DNA of 64,000 nt from Maribacter aquivivus (GTDB taxonomy: Bacteria > Bacteroidota > Bacteroidia > Flavobacteriales > Flavobacteriaceae): the NCBI RefSeq assembly GCF_900142175.1, contig NZ_FQZX01000002.1, positions 973,317 to 1,037,316 on the forward strand, written 5' to 3'. Within the stretch, counting starts at the first letter, position 1. Every line of letters begins with the position of its first letter. The translations under genes were made by a program, and so were the position numbers. A model generated the notes under the pieces. The model did no database searches and was not told where the DNA came from. It saw only the letters and a list, made by a program, of their open reading frames with translations. This document shows positions 55,893-63,787 of this stretch, one piece after another.

Positions 55893-56428
55893 TGCGCATC
55901 ATATCAGGAAAACATAAAGGACGCCACTTAATGGCCCCTAAAAAACTACCTGTAAGGCCTACAAAAGATATGGCCAAAGAGAGTTTGTTCAATATTCTAA
56001 ACAATAGTTACTATTTTCCGGATTTAAAAGTTTTAGATCTTTTTGCCGGTACCGGCAATATTAGTTATGAATTTTCTTCAAGAGGTGTTGATGATGTTCT
56101 AGCTATTGATGCACACTCTGGCTGTATAGAATTTATTGACAAGACAGTTGAAATGTTAGATATGAATGTTCGCACTTTAAAAAGTGATGTATTTAGCTTT
56201 CTACAAAGAAATACCGAGAAATTCGACATCATATTTGCTGATCCTTTTTATGACATGGAGCTTACTGATTTTGAGAAATTACCAGAGTTAGTTTTTGAAA
56301 ATGACCTTCTGCTCGAAGACGGCGTATTAATCATTGAACATTCTAATCGTACTAGCCTAGCTGAATTTCCACATTATAAAAACTCAAGAAAATACGGAGG
56401 AAGTGTTTTTAGTTTCTTTGAAAAGTAA
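55892..56428 (+). CDS. rsmD: 16S rRNA (guanine(966)-N2)-methyltransferase
   Basis: The 178-residue SAM methyltransferase starts MRIISGKHKGRHLMAPKKLPVRPTKD as the family does (only the first motifs are listed). The SAM loop is VLDLFAGTGNISYEF, and the catalytic motif, usually DPPY, is ADPFYD here, a variant. It modifies 16S rRNA in the 30S subunit. It overlaps DUF3822 by one base and is the last gene of the operon. An 8-bp inverted repeat (56471-56490) follows without a T-run. Confidence 0.93.
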   Translation: MRIISGKHKGRHLMAPKKLPVRPTKDMAKESLFNILNNSYYFPDLKVLDLFAGTGNISYEFSSRGVDDVLAIDAHSGCIEFIDKTVEMLDMNVRTLKSDVFSFLQRNTEKFDIIFADPFYDMELTDFEKLPELVFENDLLLEDGVLIIEHSNRTSLAEFPHYKNSRKYGGSVFSFFEK

Positions 56429-56517
56429 ACTTTACACATTAAAATGTAAAAAACACCTTCGACAATGCTTAGAATCAATTCTTTGATTCTAACCTTAAAT
56501 TTACATATCATTTAAAA

Positions 56518-56820
56518 AAAGCAGGCCATAAGCCGGATTCTGTATTCTGAAAAATCAGAATTCCTTATCATTTATCTAGGCAAAGGGTTACCCCAGAGCT
56601 CTAACCGCCTACCCTTCGGCTTAGGCGTGCAGCCCTCAATCACCGATTTACATGACGTTTCACCGTATAGAGTTTACCTGGTTTCACTACAGCCGAACTG
56701 TACTTGCTTTCTGTTGCACTTGTCCTCACTTCTCAGCGGACGGGCGTTACCCGCTATACTGCACTATGGTGTCCGGACTTTCCTCTCCCAATTACTTGGC
56801 AGCGATAAGGTGGCCTGCTG
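56518..56820 (-). ncRNA. rnpB: RNase P RNA, class A
   Basis: Typical bacterial RNase P RNA. P1 pairs AGCAGGCCA (56811-56819) with TGGCCTGCT (56520-56528); the 5' conserved region GAGGAAAGTCCGGAC and the 3' ACAGAATCCGGCTTATGGCC are present. A T-run behind P1 ends the transcript. The -7 box CAAATGTA (plus strand 56825-56832) puts the start near 56819, in agreement with P1. The ends are estimates within a few bases. Confidence 0.93.
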
Positions 56821-56824
56821 AGCG

Positions 56825-56832
56825 CAAATGTA
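56825..56832 (-). promoter_or_regulatory. -7 box of rnpB
   Basis: TACATTTG on the minus strand is a full TAnnTTTG match, placing the start about 6 nt downstream at the first base of P1. No TTG is at the -33 distance. Confidence 0.6.
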
Positions 56833-56897
56833 CTGTAATTGTTGATAACTAAGGATGATCTCTTTTCTTAATTCTCGTTAGAATTAAAGACTATAAT

Positions 56898-56905
56898 TAT
56901 ATTTG
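56898..56905 (+). promoter_or_regulatory. -7 box of dnaX
   Basis: TATATTTG matches TAnnTTTG and lies 25 bp before the TTG start of dnaX. The -33 region holds only TTAG near 56878, a weak element. Confidence 0.5.
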
Positions 56906-56930
56906 TATAAGAATAAACAGAAGTAGCAAT

Positions 56931-58796
56931 TTGGAACCATTTATTGTATCGGCTAGAAAGTATAGACCCCAGACATTTAAAGATGTTGTTGGTCAACAAT
57001 CTATTACCAATACATTACAAAATGCGATAGATCAAAATCATCTTGCACAAGCTTTATTATTCTGCGGACCAAGAGGTGTTGGTAAAACTACCTGCGCTCG
57101 TATTTTGGCCAAACAGATAAATTCTGATGGTACCGAACAAGAAAATGAAGATTTTGCTTTCAATATCTTTGAACTTGATGCCGCTTCTAACAACTCTGTC
57201 GATGATATTCGTAATCTTATTGACCAAGTACGTATACCACCACAAGTTGGTAAATACAAAGTATATATCATTGATGAGGTACACATGTTGTCTCAATCTG
57301 CTTTTAACGCATTTCTAAAAACATTAGAAGAGCCTCCAAAGCATGCTATTTTCATATTAGCAACCACAGAAAAACATAAAATTATACCTACCATTCTTTC
57401 TAGATGTCAAATATTTGATTTTAAAAGAATTACCGTTAAAGATGCTGCTGAATATTTAAAATATATTGCTGAGAACCAAGGTATAAATGCCGAAGAAGAT
57501 GCATTGCACATCATTGCTCAAAAAGCTGACGGCGCCATGCGTGACGCTTTATCGATTTTTGATAGAGTAGTTAGTTTTTCTGGTTCTGAACTTACACGTA
57601 AGGCAGTTACCGAAAACTTAAACGTATTAGACTACGATACTTATTTTGAGGCTACAGATTTAATCTTAGAACATAATATACCAGGATTGTTATTATTGTT
57701 CAATAAAACCTTATCTCTTGGTTTTGACGGACACCATTTTATATCTGGGCTAGCGTCTCATTTTAGAGATTTAATGGTATGCCAGCATCCAGACACTATT
57801 ACACTACTTGAAGTTGGTGAAGCAGCACAGCAATTATATAGAGACCAAAGCAAAAGAACATCTCCTTCGTTTTTATTGCAAGGCTTAGACATCGCAAATG
57901 ACTGTGATTTAAAGTACAAAACAAGTAAAAATCAACGCTTACTTGTTGAGCTTACACTTATGAAACTTGCCTCTATCAATTTTGATGGAGAAAAAAAAAA
58001 TCCTGAATCCGTAGCTCTTAATAACAAGACTATTGATTTTATTGCTCCTTCTGCATTTTACAATCAAGTACCTAAAGCTCCAACTAAAGAATCTGAGGTA
58101 AAACCAGTAACTGGAAATCAACCAGCTGCCACAAAATCTGAGGTCGAAATTGGCAAAAAAATAATTGCCCCGAATACCAATACCGAAACTCCAGCAGTAT
58201 CAAAACCGACTCCAATAACTGCTGAAGCACAGGTAGCTCCTGAAAAAACTAAGGAGCCTCAACAAGAAATTAGTAAAGCACCAACACCAGAAACTGCTGC
58301 TGATGGTAAAAAACCAATTATTAATCGCCCTACCAAAAGAGTTTCAGGACTTTCAATTTCTAGCTTAAATGCCAAAAAGCAACACGAGCTTAATAAAATT
58401 GAAGTTGTTGTTGATGAAAACAACTTACCAAAAGATAATTTTACCGAAGAAGAGCTTCGTAAGCATTGGGCAGATTTTATAGAAATTATTGATAAAAAAG
58501 GTCAAAAGATTTTAGCTTCTAACCTTCATTCAGATATTCCAAAATTAAAAGAAGGCTTTGCTATTCATTTAGAGCTTCCTAACGGAACCATGAAGAAAGA
58601 AATTGAGCGTGAGCAGTTCGAATTAATGGAATATCTTCGTGCTAAACTGAACAACCACTTCGTTCATTTAGATATTACAGTAAACGAAACTACAGCAACG
58701 AAATTTGCCTTTACACCAGAAGAGAAATACGAAAAACTCCGAGAGAAAAATCCTGTAATAGATTTACTTAGAACGGAATTTGATTTGTACTTATAG
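56931..58796 (+). CDS. dnaX: DNA polymerase III tau (and probably gamma) subunit; TTG start
   Basis: The 621-residue clamp-loader subunit starts at a TTG (56931): EPFIVSARKYRPQTFKDVVG is the family start. ATPase motifs: GPRGVGKTTC (Walker A), IIDEVHMLSQSAFNAFLKT (Walker B), ILSRCQIFDFKRI (arginine-finger region SRC). The usual zinc module of DnaX is gone: between the Walker A Cys and DEVHML there is no Cys. Domains I-III end near residue 353 (LTLMKLASINFDGE); then come a Pro/Thr/Glu-rich linker (about 375-475) and a tau-type C-terminal domain. A run of ten A at 57991-58000 lies exactly at the end of domain III (see findings). The 3' end overlaps the converging TMEM220-like gene by 6 bp. Confidence 0.96.
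   Translation: MEPFIVSARKYRPQTFKDVVGQQSITNTLQNAIDQNHLAQALLFCGPRGVGKTTCARILAKQINSDGTEQENEDFAFNIFELDAASNNSVDDIRNLIDQVRIPPQVGKYKVYIIDEVHMLSQSAFNAFLKTLEEPPKHAIFILATTEKHKIIPTILSRCQIFDFKRITVKDAAEYLKYIAENQGINAEEDALHIIAQKADGAMRDALSIFDRVVSFSGSELTRKAVTENLNVLDYDTYFEATDLILEHNIPGLLLLFNKTLSLGFDGHHFISGLASHFRDLMVCQHPDTITLLEVGEAAQQLYRDQSKRTSPSFLLQGLDIANDCDLKYKTSKNQRLLVELTLMKLASINFDGEKKNPESVALNNKTIDFIAPSAFYNQVPKAPTKESEVKPVTGNQPAATKSEVEIGKKIIAPNTNTETPAVSKPTPITAEAQVAPEKTKEPQQEISKAPTPETAADGKKPIINRPTKRVSGLSISSLNAKKQHELNKIEVVVDENNLPKDNFTEEELRKHWADFIEIIDKKGQKILASNLHSDIPKLKEGFAIHLELPNGTMKKEIEREQFELMEYLRAKLNNHFVHLDITVNETTATKFAFTPEEKYEKLREKNPVIDLLRTEFDLYL
57991..58000 (+). promoter_or_regulatory. A10 slippery tract in dnaX, predicted gamma/tau frameshift site
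   Basis: Ten A cover codons E354-K355-K356-N357. With one extra A (or a -1 shift) the frame reads AAA TCC TGA, stopping at 58004-58006, for a product of 358 residues. With one fewer A (or +1) it stops at TAG, 58012-58014. Either product has domains I-III only, as gamma does in E. coli. Thermus dnaX makes its short form by slippage on an A9 run; here it is a prediction. Confidence 0.65.
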
Positions 58797-59138
58797 CCTT
58801 CTTTTACTTCGAAAAGCAAAAACCAATAGTACAATTGAAATTATTAGAAGTCCGAAGGCTTCCCTTCCTAATTCCACGGTAACTATATCTCCATCATTTA
58901 AATCGAACCCTTGAAAATCTGACGGGTATAGGTATAAGAAGCCTATAAAAGCAAGTACGCCTAATATCATGAGTATTCTAAACCCTATTTTATTTAATGC
59001 GAATAATAAAGACACTAAAGCCGCAACACCGTAAATAATAATCCAATTCAATGAGTCTGGATCATTGTATTGCAAGACTGCTCCTACAGTAAATAATACT
59101 GCAAAAACGTATCCTAATATCTTAAATAATAGATTCAT
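58791..59138 (-). CDS. TMEM220-like small membrane protein
   Basis: The 115-residue protein has four membrane segments (about 5-22, 30-48, 52-68, 93-110). The segment AVLQYNDPDSLNWIIIYGVAA is a recognisable TMEM220 hallmark. It follows eboF by 6 bp and is probably the last gene of the ebo operon in this organism. Its stop overlaps dnaX from the other side. Function unknown. Confidence 0.85.
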   Translation of the reverse strand: MNLLFKILGYVFAVLFTVGAVLQYNDPDSLNWIIIYGVAALVSLLFALNKIGFRILMILGVLAFIGFLYLYPSDFQGFDLNDGDIVTVELGREAFGLLIISIVLLVFAFRSKRRL

Positions 59139-59144
59139 TTAAAT

Positions 59145-60518
59145 TTAGTTTAATAGGTGATCTTCAATAAGATCACGCACTTGTATTGCACTAATCTTCT
59201 GATCGTTATCACCCGTTACATGATTGCTTATGAAGACGGGGAAATCTTCAACATCTTCAGTCAACCGACCGTGTGACCCTTTTATCAAAGTAGCATCAAT
59301 TGGTATAATATTCATGACCGTTCTAAAGCCCATTTTCTTTTTAAGTAGTTTACCTACTACTTTTGCCATCACCAATTTATCCTTTGGATCCGTCAACATT
59401 TCAACTGGATCATAACCTGGTTTTTTATGAATATCTACCATTCTCGCATAGTCTGGTGCCTTTGTATCATCTAGCCAGAAGTAATACGTAAACCAAGAAT
59501 CTTTATCAGCGACAACAACAATATCACCACAACGTTCATGATTTATGTGATAGGTCTTTAAATCTTCTCCGTAAAGAACTTTCTCTACTCCATCAATTGA
59601 TTTTAACAAATCGGCAACACGTTCTATATTTTTAGAATTCTTACAATAAACATGCGCAATTTGATGATCAGCCACCGCAAAAGCATCACTAGCCCCTGCA
59701 TCTAAAAGTTCTAAACCCCTTTCTTCTCTTATAGCTAGCATTCCCTCTTTTCTTAATACACGATTAAGATGAATTGGTCTGTTTACATTTGTAATTCCAT
59801 ATTCAGAAAGTAGAATCACTCTGGCATCTAACGCTTCATAATGTTGCACCAATTGCCTTACTACAGCATCTATTTCGTTCAAGTCTTTTGAAATAATCTT
59901 GAAATCAATACCGTACCGTTGTAAATTATAATCTAAATGCGGAAGGTAAATGAAGGTTAAATCTGGATTGTGCTTTTTATCTGTCAACAACGCGGCATCA
60001 GCTATCCATTTAGAGGAATTGATCGTTGTCTTAGGCCCCCAAAATTCAAACAACGGAAAAGTACCTAAGGCTTTTTGCATATCATCTCGTAACTCAGCCG
60101 GATAAGAATATACATCAGGAATTTTTCTCCCGTCTGCTAAATAATTAGGTCTTGGTGTAAGGCTATAATCTACATTGCTGTACATATTATACCACCAAAA
60201 GTGATTGGCACAGGTGAAATTGGGGTGTTGCTCTTTTAAATCGTCCCATATTTTTGGTTGCTCAACCAATTTGTTGGATTGTCGCCAAAATTTAACTTCG
60301 CACTCATCTTTAAAATACCAACCATTACCGACAACACCATGCTCTGATGGCCATTTGCCTGTAACATATGTAGACTGCACTGCACATGTAACTGCTGGCA
60401 ATACAGGTTCTATGTATGATGTTTGACCTTTCTCTAAAAATGATTTTATAAACGGAGTGTGCTCACCTATCAATCGCTTCGTTAATCCAACTACATTTAT
60501 GACTACCGTTTTTTTCAT
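59145..60518 (-). CDS. eboF: EboF-like alkaline-phosphatase/nucleotide-pyrophosphatase-family protein
   Basis: The 457-residue protein has the nucleotide pyrophosphatase fold: nucleophile Thr in PAVTCAVQSTYVTGKWPSEHGVVGN, metal-binding Asp/His segments FIYLPHLDYNLQ (D, H), LLSEYGI, and KGSHGRL near the C-terminus. No signal peptide, so it acts in the cytosol or needs other export. In ebo clusters this enzyme accompanies EboE, EboD, EboC and EboB; the pathway is linked to moving a cytosolic precursor to the periplasm (shown for scytonemin in cyanobacteria). It starts 1 bp after eboE. Confidence 0.88.
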   Translation of the reverse strand: MKKTVVINVVGLTKRLIGEHTPFIKSFLEKGQTSYIEPVLPAVTCAVQSTYVTGKWPSEHGVVGNGWYFKDECEVKFWRQSNKLVEQPKIWDDLKEQHPNFTCANHFWWYNMYSNVDYSLTPRPNYLADGRKIPDVYSYPAELRDDMQKALGTFPLFEFWGPKTTINSSKWIADAALLTDKKHNPDLTFIYLPHLDYNLQRYGIDFKIISKDLNEIDAVVRQLVQHYEALDARVILLSEYGITNVNRPIHLNRVLRKEGMLAIREERGLELLDAGASDAFAVADHQIAHVYCKNSKNIERVADLLKSIDGVEKVLYGEDLKTYHINHERCGDIVVVADKDSWFTYYFWLDDTKAPDYARMVDIHKKPGYDPVEMLTDPKDKLVMAKVVGKLLKKKMGFRTVMNIIPIDATLIKGSHGRLTEDVEDFPVFISNHVTGDNDQKISAIQVRDLIEDHLLN

Positions 60519-60519
60519 A

Positions 60520-61713
60520 TTACATGTGTGATTTAAACCACTCTATTTCACGAATTATAGATACTGATAAATCTTGTTTTAAATCTGCCGGAAGCACATC
60601 CCAAGTATAGGTTTCTATTTCTAAATGTTCAGATATGGGGTTTGATTTAATATAATTCATCGTTTTCAAAATATGATCTTGCGTGGAAAACAACTCACCA
60701 TATTTTTCCAAGAAAATAGGAACATGATAATGAGCCCTTAATTCCTTATGATTTCTATCACCCTCTAAAACCAGAGGTAAATCGCTATATGTTTTTACTT
60801 TGCCATCGATTATCTCAGTTACCTGATGCAAATAGGTAGGTTCGTTGAATTGAGACAATTGCTCCCAAACAACCTCATCATTGCCACCACCAAAAAGAAT
60901 TTTTAAAGCAGCGCTAACCTGAATCTTACCTACGCGTATATTTTCTTTTTTAAACTTAGCAAAGGTATCTGTAGGTTCTTCATATGCCAATGAGAAATGG
61001 CAAACATCATAACAAATAGTAATATATTTTTTAATCAACTCTTCAGATTCCTTTTGCCCTAACCCTAATTCCTGTTTAAAAAATTCTGCTCCTATAGGTA
61101 ATAAGTAGTCAGAATAAAAGGATAGTACTTCATCACTATTCTCTAACAATCCGTCTGGTTCTGGTTCTATATCTAAATGCAAGTAGGTTCCTGTAGCTTG
61201 CTCAATTTTGAACAACTGTTTGGCAACCTCTAACATATTTTTAGCTCCTACATGAAAAGCGTTTTTTGTTTCGCTTTCTGTTTTATGCCAATATTTATAG
61301 GTGATTGGTGATGTAGAAATCCCACCATTCATTCCCACCGGTATTAATTCGGATAATTGACGAAACAACCTTTTTGTATATTTCAATCGATCCTCGGTAG
61401 TCCAATCTGGAGCATGCACCATATCTTTTACCCGTTCATCATGAAAATTACCATAAGGAAATCCGTTCATGGTGAAAACATATAGATTGTTGGAATCTAG
61501 CCACTTCTTGAAATCAGACATATTAGTACCCAAATCAAGTTCTTCACTTGCTTTATTAGATAATCTTAGCCCTAGACCAAATGGTTGTTCTTTTGAAACT
61601 TCTTGTTTTATGCCTGGAACATGTTTTTTAATACTCTCAAAAGTACTTTTCCAATCTTGACCTGGATGGATATTTGTACAATAGGTTAAATGAAGATTTT
61701 CTTTTAATTGCAT
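60520..61713 (-). CDS. eboE: EboE, xylose-isomerase-like TIM barrel protein
   Basis: The 397-residue protein matches the metabolite-traffic protein EboE: HLTYCTNIHPGQDWKSTFESI at the start, FTMNGFPYGNFHDERVKDMVHAPDW, LHLDIEPEPDGLLE and CYDVCHFSLAYEE, all metal-binding or barrel-core segments of the sugar-phosphate-isomerase type. The substrate is not known. It lies 5 bp after eboD and 1 bp before eboF in the operon. Confidence 0.9.
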   Translation of the reverse strand: MQLKENLHLTYCTNIHPGQDWKSTFESIKKHVPGIKQEVSKEQPFGLGLRLSNKASEELDLGTNMSDFKKWLDSNNLYVFTMNGFPYGNFHDERVKDMVHAPDWTTEDRLKYTKRLFRQLSELIPVGMNGGISTSPITYKYWHKTESETKNAFHVGAKNMLEVAKQLFKIEQATGTYLHLDIEPEPDGLLENSDEVLSFYSDYLLPIGAEFFKQELGLGQKESEELIKKYITICYDVCHFSLAYEEPTDTFAKFKKENIRVGKIQVSAALKILFGGGNDEVVWEQLSQFNEPTYLHQVTEIIDGKVKTYSDLPLVLEGDRNHKELRAHYHVPIFLEKYGELFSTQDHILKTMNYIKSNPISEHLEIETYTWDVLPADLKQDLSVSIIREIEWFKSHM

Positions 61714-61718
61714 TGAAT

Positions 61719-62879
61719 TTAATTTAATGCGAATTGATGATTCAACTTTGAAACTGCTTGCGTCATTAAATCCATATCGATAGTATGAACGTCATGTTTG
61801 ACTCCTAAGTCAGAAATTAGGGTAATTGTCAATTGCCCTCCTAAATGCTCCCTAAACTCTTCTATACCGTTCAATAGAGACGTTATTTGTTCTGCGCTCT
61901 GAACGGGAAGCGACAAATCAAAACCAATGGCAATCATAACATCTAAAATATGTTGTAAATCTGCCTCTGAAATTAAACCGACTAATTGCGCATAGGTTAC
62001 ATCTAGTGCAATGCCTTTTGCTACTGCCTCACCATGTCGTAATTCATAATTGGTCATGAATTCCATTTTGTGGGCTGCCCAATGTCCGAAATCTAATGGT
62101 CTTGACGAACCAGATTCAAATGGATCGCCACCTTGCGCTATATGATGCATATGCATTTCCGCACACTTATAAATGACATATTGCATGGGTTCCATTTCTC
62201 TGTTTTTTAAAGCTGTTGCATTATCTGCTATATATTTAAAAAAGCTTTTATCCTTAATTAAAGCAACTTTGATAGCTTCAGATATTCCGGAAATCCAATC
62301 GCGCTGCTCTAGAGTTTCTAGAAAATCGCTATCGTTAATAATCGCGAAAGGCGGAGCGAACGTTCCTAAAAAATTTTTCTTTTTGAAAGCGTTTACACTA
62401 TTTTTCACCCCTACTGCAGAATCGTTCTGAGATAAAACCGTAGTAGGTATTCTTATCAACTTAACGCCTCTATGCGCAATTGCAGCAGCATAACCGACCA
62501 TATCGATTACGGCACCGCCACCAATAGCAACTACAAATGAATGACGACAAATTTTGTTTTCATTGACTCCTTTCAAAATAGAATCAATAGCTGCATCGCT
62601 ATTTTTAACTTGCTCGCCACCTGACAATACCAAAGTAATGGTATACTTTATAGTTTGCTGATTTTTTTTACAATAGGCCTCAATCTGATTTATTAACTCA
62701 GGATGATGGTTTTTAACGCCGTCATCTAATACAAAAAGTAGTTTAACAGGTTCAAAACCTTTGTAATCCGCAATTAATTTTGCAAACAAAGTATTTTCTA
62801 AAGCAAATAGTCCAGAAGTAAAGTACAATTGATAATCATATTGCACTTGAAAAGACTGTTTTATAGGTTGTAATTGCAT
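61719..62879 (-). CDS. eboD: EboD, 3-dehydroquinate-synthase-like enzyme
   Basis: The 386-residue protein is of the sugar-phosphate cyclase family. NAD-binding: GGGAVIDMVGYAAAIAHRGV and PTTVLSQNDSAVGVKNSVN. Zinc ligands: E in GISEAIKVALIKD, H in DFGHWAAHKMEF and H in LRHGEAVAKGI. In a primary shikimate gene the sequence would be NFGHTIGHAIE; the variant here is typical of EboD, so it is not the AroB of aromatic synthesis. It lies 7 bp after eboC. Confidence 0.9.
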   Translation of the reverse strand: MQLQPIKQSFQVQYDYQLYFTSGLFALENTLFAKLIADYKGFEPVKLLFVLDDGVKNHHPELINQIEAYCKKNQQTIKYTITLVLSGGEQVKNSDAAIDSILKGVNENKICRHSFVVAIGGGAVIDMVGYAAAIAHRGVKLIRIPTTVLSQNDSAVGVKNSVNAFKKKNFLGTFAPPFAIINDSDFLETLEQRDWISGISEAIKVALIKDKSFFKYIADNATALKNREMEPMQYVIYKCAEMHMHHIAQGGDPFESGSSRPLDFGHWAAHKMEFMTNYELRHGEAVAKGIALDVTYAQLVGLISEADLQHILDVMIAIGFDLSLPVQSAEQITSLLNGIEEFREHLGGQLTITLISDLGVKHDVHTIDMDLMTQAVSKLNHQFALN

Positions 62880-62886
62880 ATCTAAT

Positions 62887-63786
62887 TTATGTTACAGCAA
62901 ATAATTTCGATAACAGCATTGATGCTGGTAATAACAACAAAATCACTAATGCCAAATACCAATCTGAAAAACCGGCTACCCAGCAAGCGTTCATAACAAC
63001 AAGCGATAATACACCGCCCATTACCGCCTTCTTTATATTTTCAGGTGAATTTTCTTTGTACGCTTTTAATAAAGGTTTAAAAATTAAATACCCGAATAAA
63101 ATTAAGAAAGGCAATAAGACTATTACATTGTCTTTCTGCTGCATTACAATTAACGTAATAGATAGTATAACTATTGCATACAATATACCTGCCCAAACAA
63201 TGTGTTTTTTATTATTACCATGTACTTCGCCCCTACTTATTAATGTAATGGCAAAAATGTAAACTACAGGCACTAACGCTATGTACCAATGAGAAAGTAT
63301 GCCCAAAATAGACATTCCCATTAAAAGATTTAAACCACGGCAAACACCCATATTCAAAGGTCCGGCGAAACCGAATTGCTTGAAATACCCATCATATGTT
63401 AAAATAGCAATAGTCAAGACTACGGATATCATCCCTGCAAGCATATTACACTTGAATGCCAAGGTAACGCCTATCAACATTAAAATTGTTCCAAAATAAA
63501 TAGCCTCACGCTTAGGTACTAGTCCGCTTGGTATAGCCCTTTCCGGTCTTTCAATCGCATCTAATTCCGCATCGAATACATCATTAAAAACCACTCCGCC
63601 TGCATACAAAGCAACAGACGAAAAAACTAAAAGAAGTACATCACCGCTTTGTTCAACTAGAAATTTGAGTACCTCTATATTTCTCAGGTACAATGCAATA
63701 GCAATACCCGCCAAAATATCTGCTGCTGCAGTTGGCAAATTTGCAGGTCTTGCCAAACGAGCAAAACCCATTAACTTCTCTTTCAT
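62887..63786 (-). CDS. eboC: EboC, UbiA-family prenyltransferase
   Basis: The 299-residue membrane protein has about eight membrane segments and the first aspartate-rich motif NDVFDAELDAIERPERAIPSG; the second is weaker (DGYFKQFGFAGPLNMGVCRG). It would transfer a prenyl group onto an acceptor at the membrane. Relatives in ebo clusters are known from cyanobacteria, Bacteroidetes and eustigmatophyte algae. It follows the TatD-like gene by 1 bp. Confidence 0.9.
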   Translation of the reverse strand: MKEKLMGFARLARPANLPTAAADILAGIAIALYLRNIEVLKFLVEQSGDVLLLVFSSVALYAGGVVFNDVFDAELDAIERPERAIPSGLVPKREAIYFGTILMLIGVTLAFKCNMLAGMISVVLTIAILTYDGYFKQFGFAGPLNMGVCRGLNLLMGMSILGILSHWYIALVPVVYIFAITLISRGEVHGNNKKHIVWAGILYAIVILSITLIVMQQKDNVIVLLPFLILFGYLIFKPLLKAYKENSPENIKKAVMGGVLSLVVMNACWVAGFSDWYLALVILLLLPASMLLSKLFAVT

Positions 63787-63787
63787 C

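Noticed and set aside
56471..56490. Inverted repeat AGAATCAA/TTGATTCT behind rsmD
   Set aside because: There is no T-run on either side, so it is not called a terminator.
56627..56852. Two open frames of 64-66 codons on the plus strand
   Set aside because: They lie within RNase P RNA on the opposite strand and show no protein-like pattern.
61719..62879. Assignment of the cyclase as AroB of the shikimate pathway
   Set aside because: The second zinc motif is DFGHWAAH instead of NFGHTIGH, and it lies inside the ebo cluster with eboC and eboE on either side.
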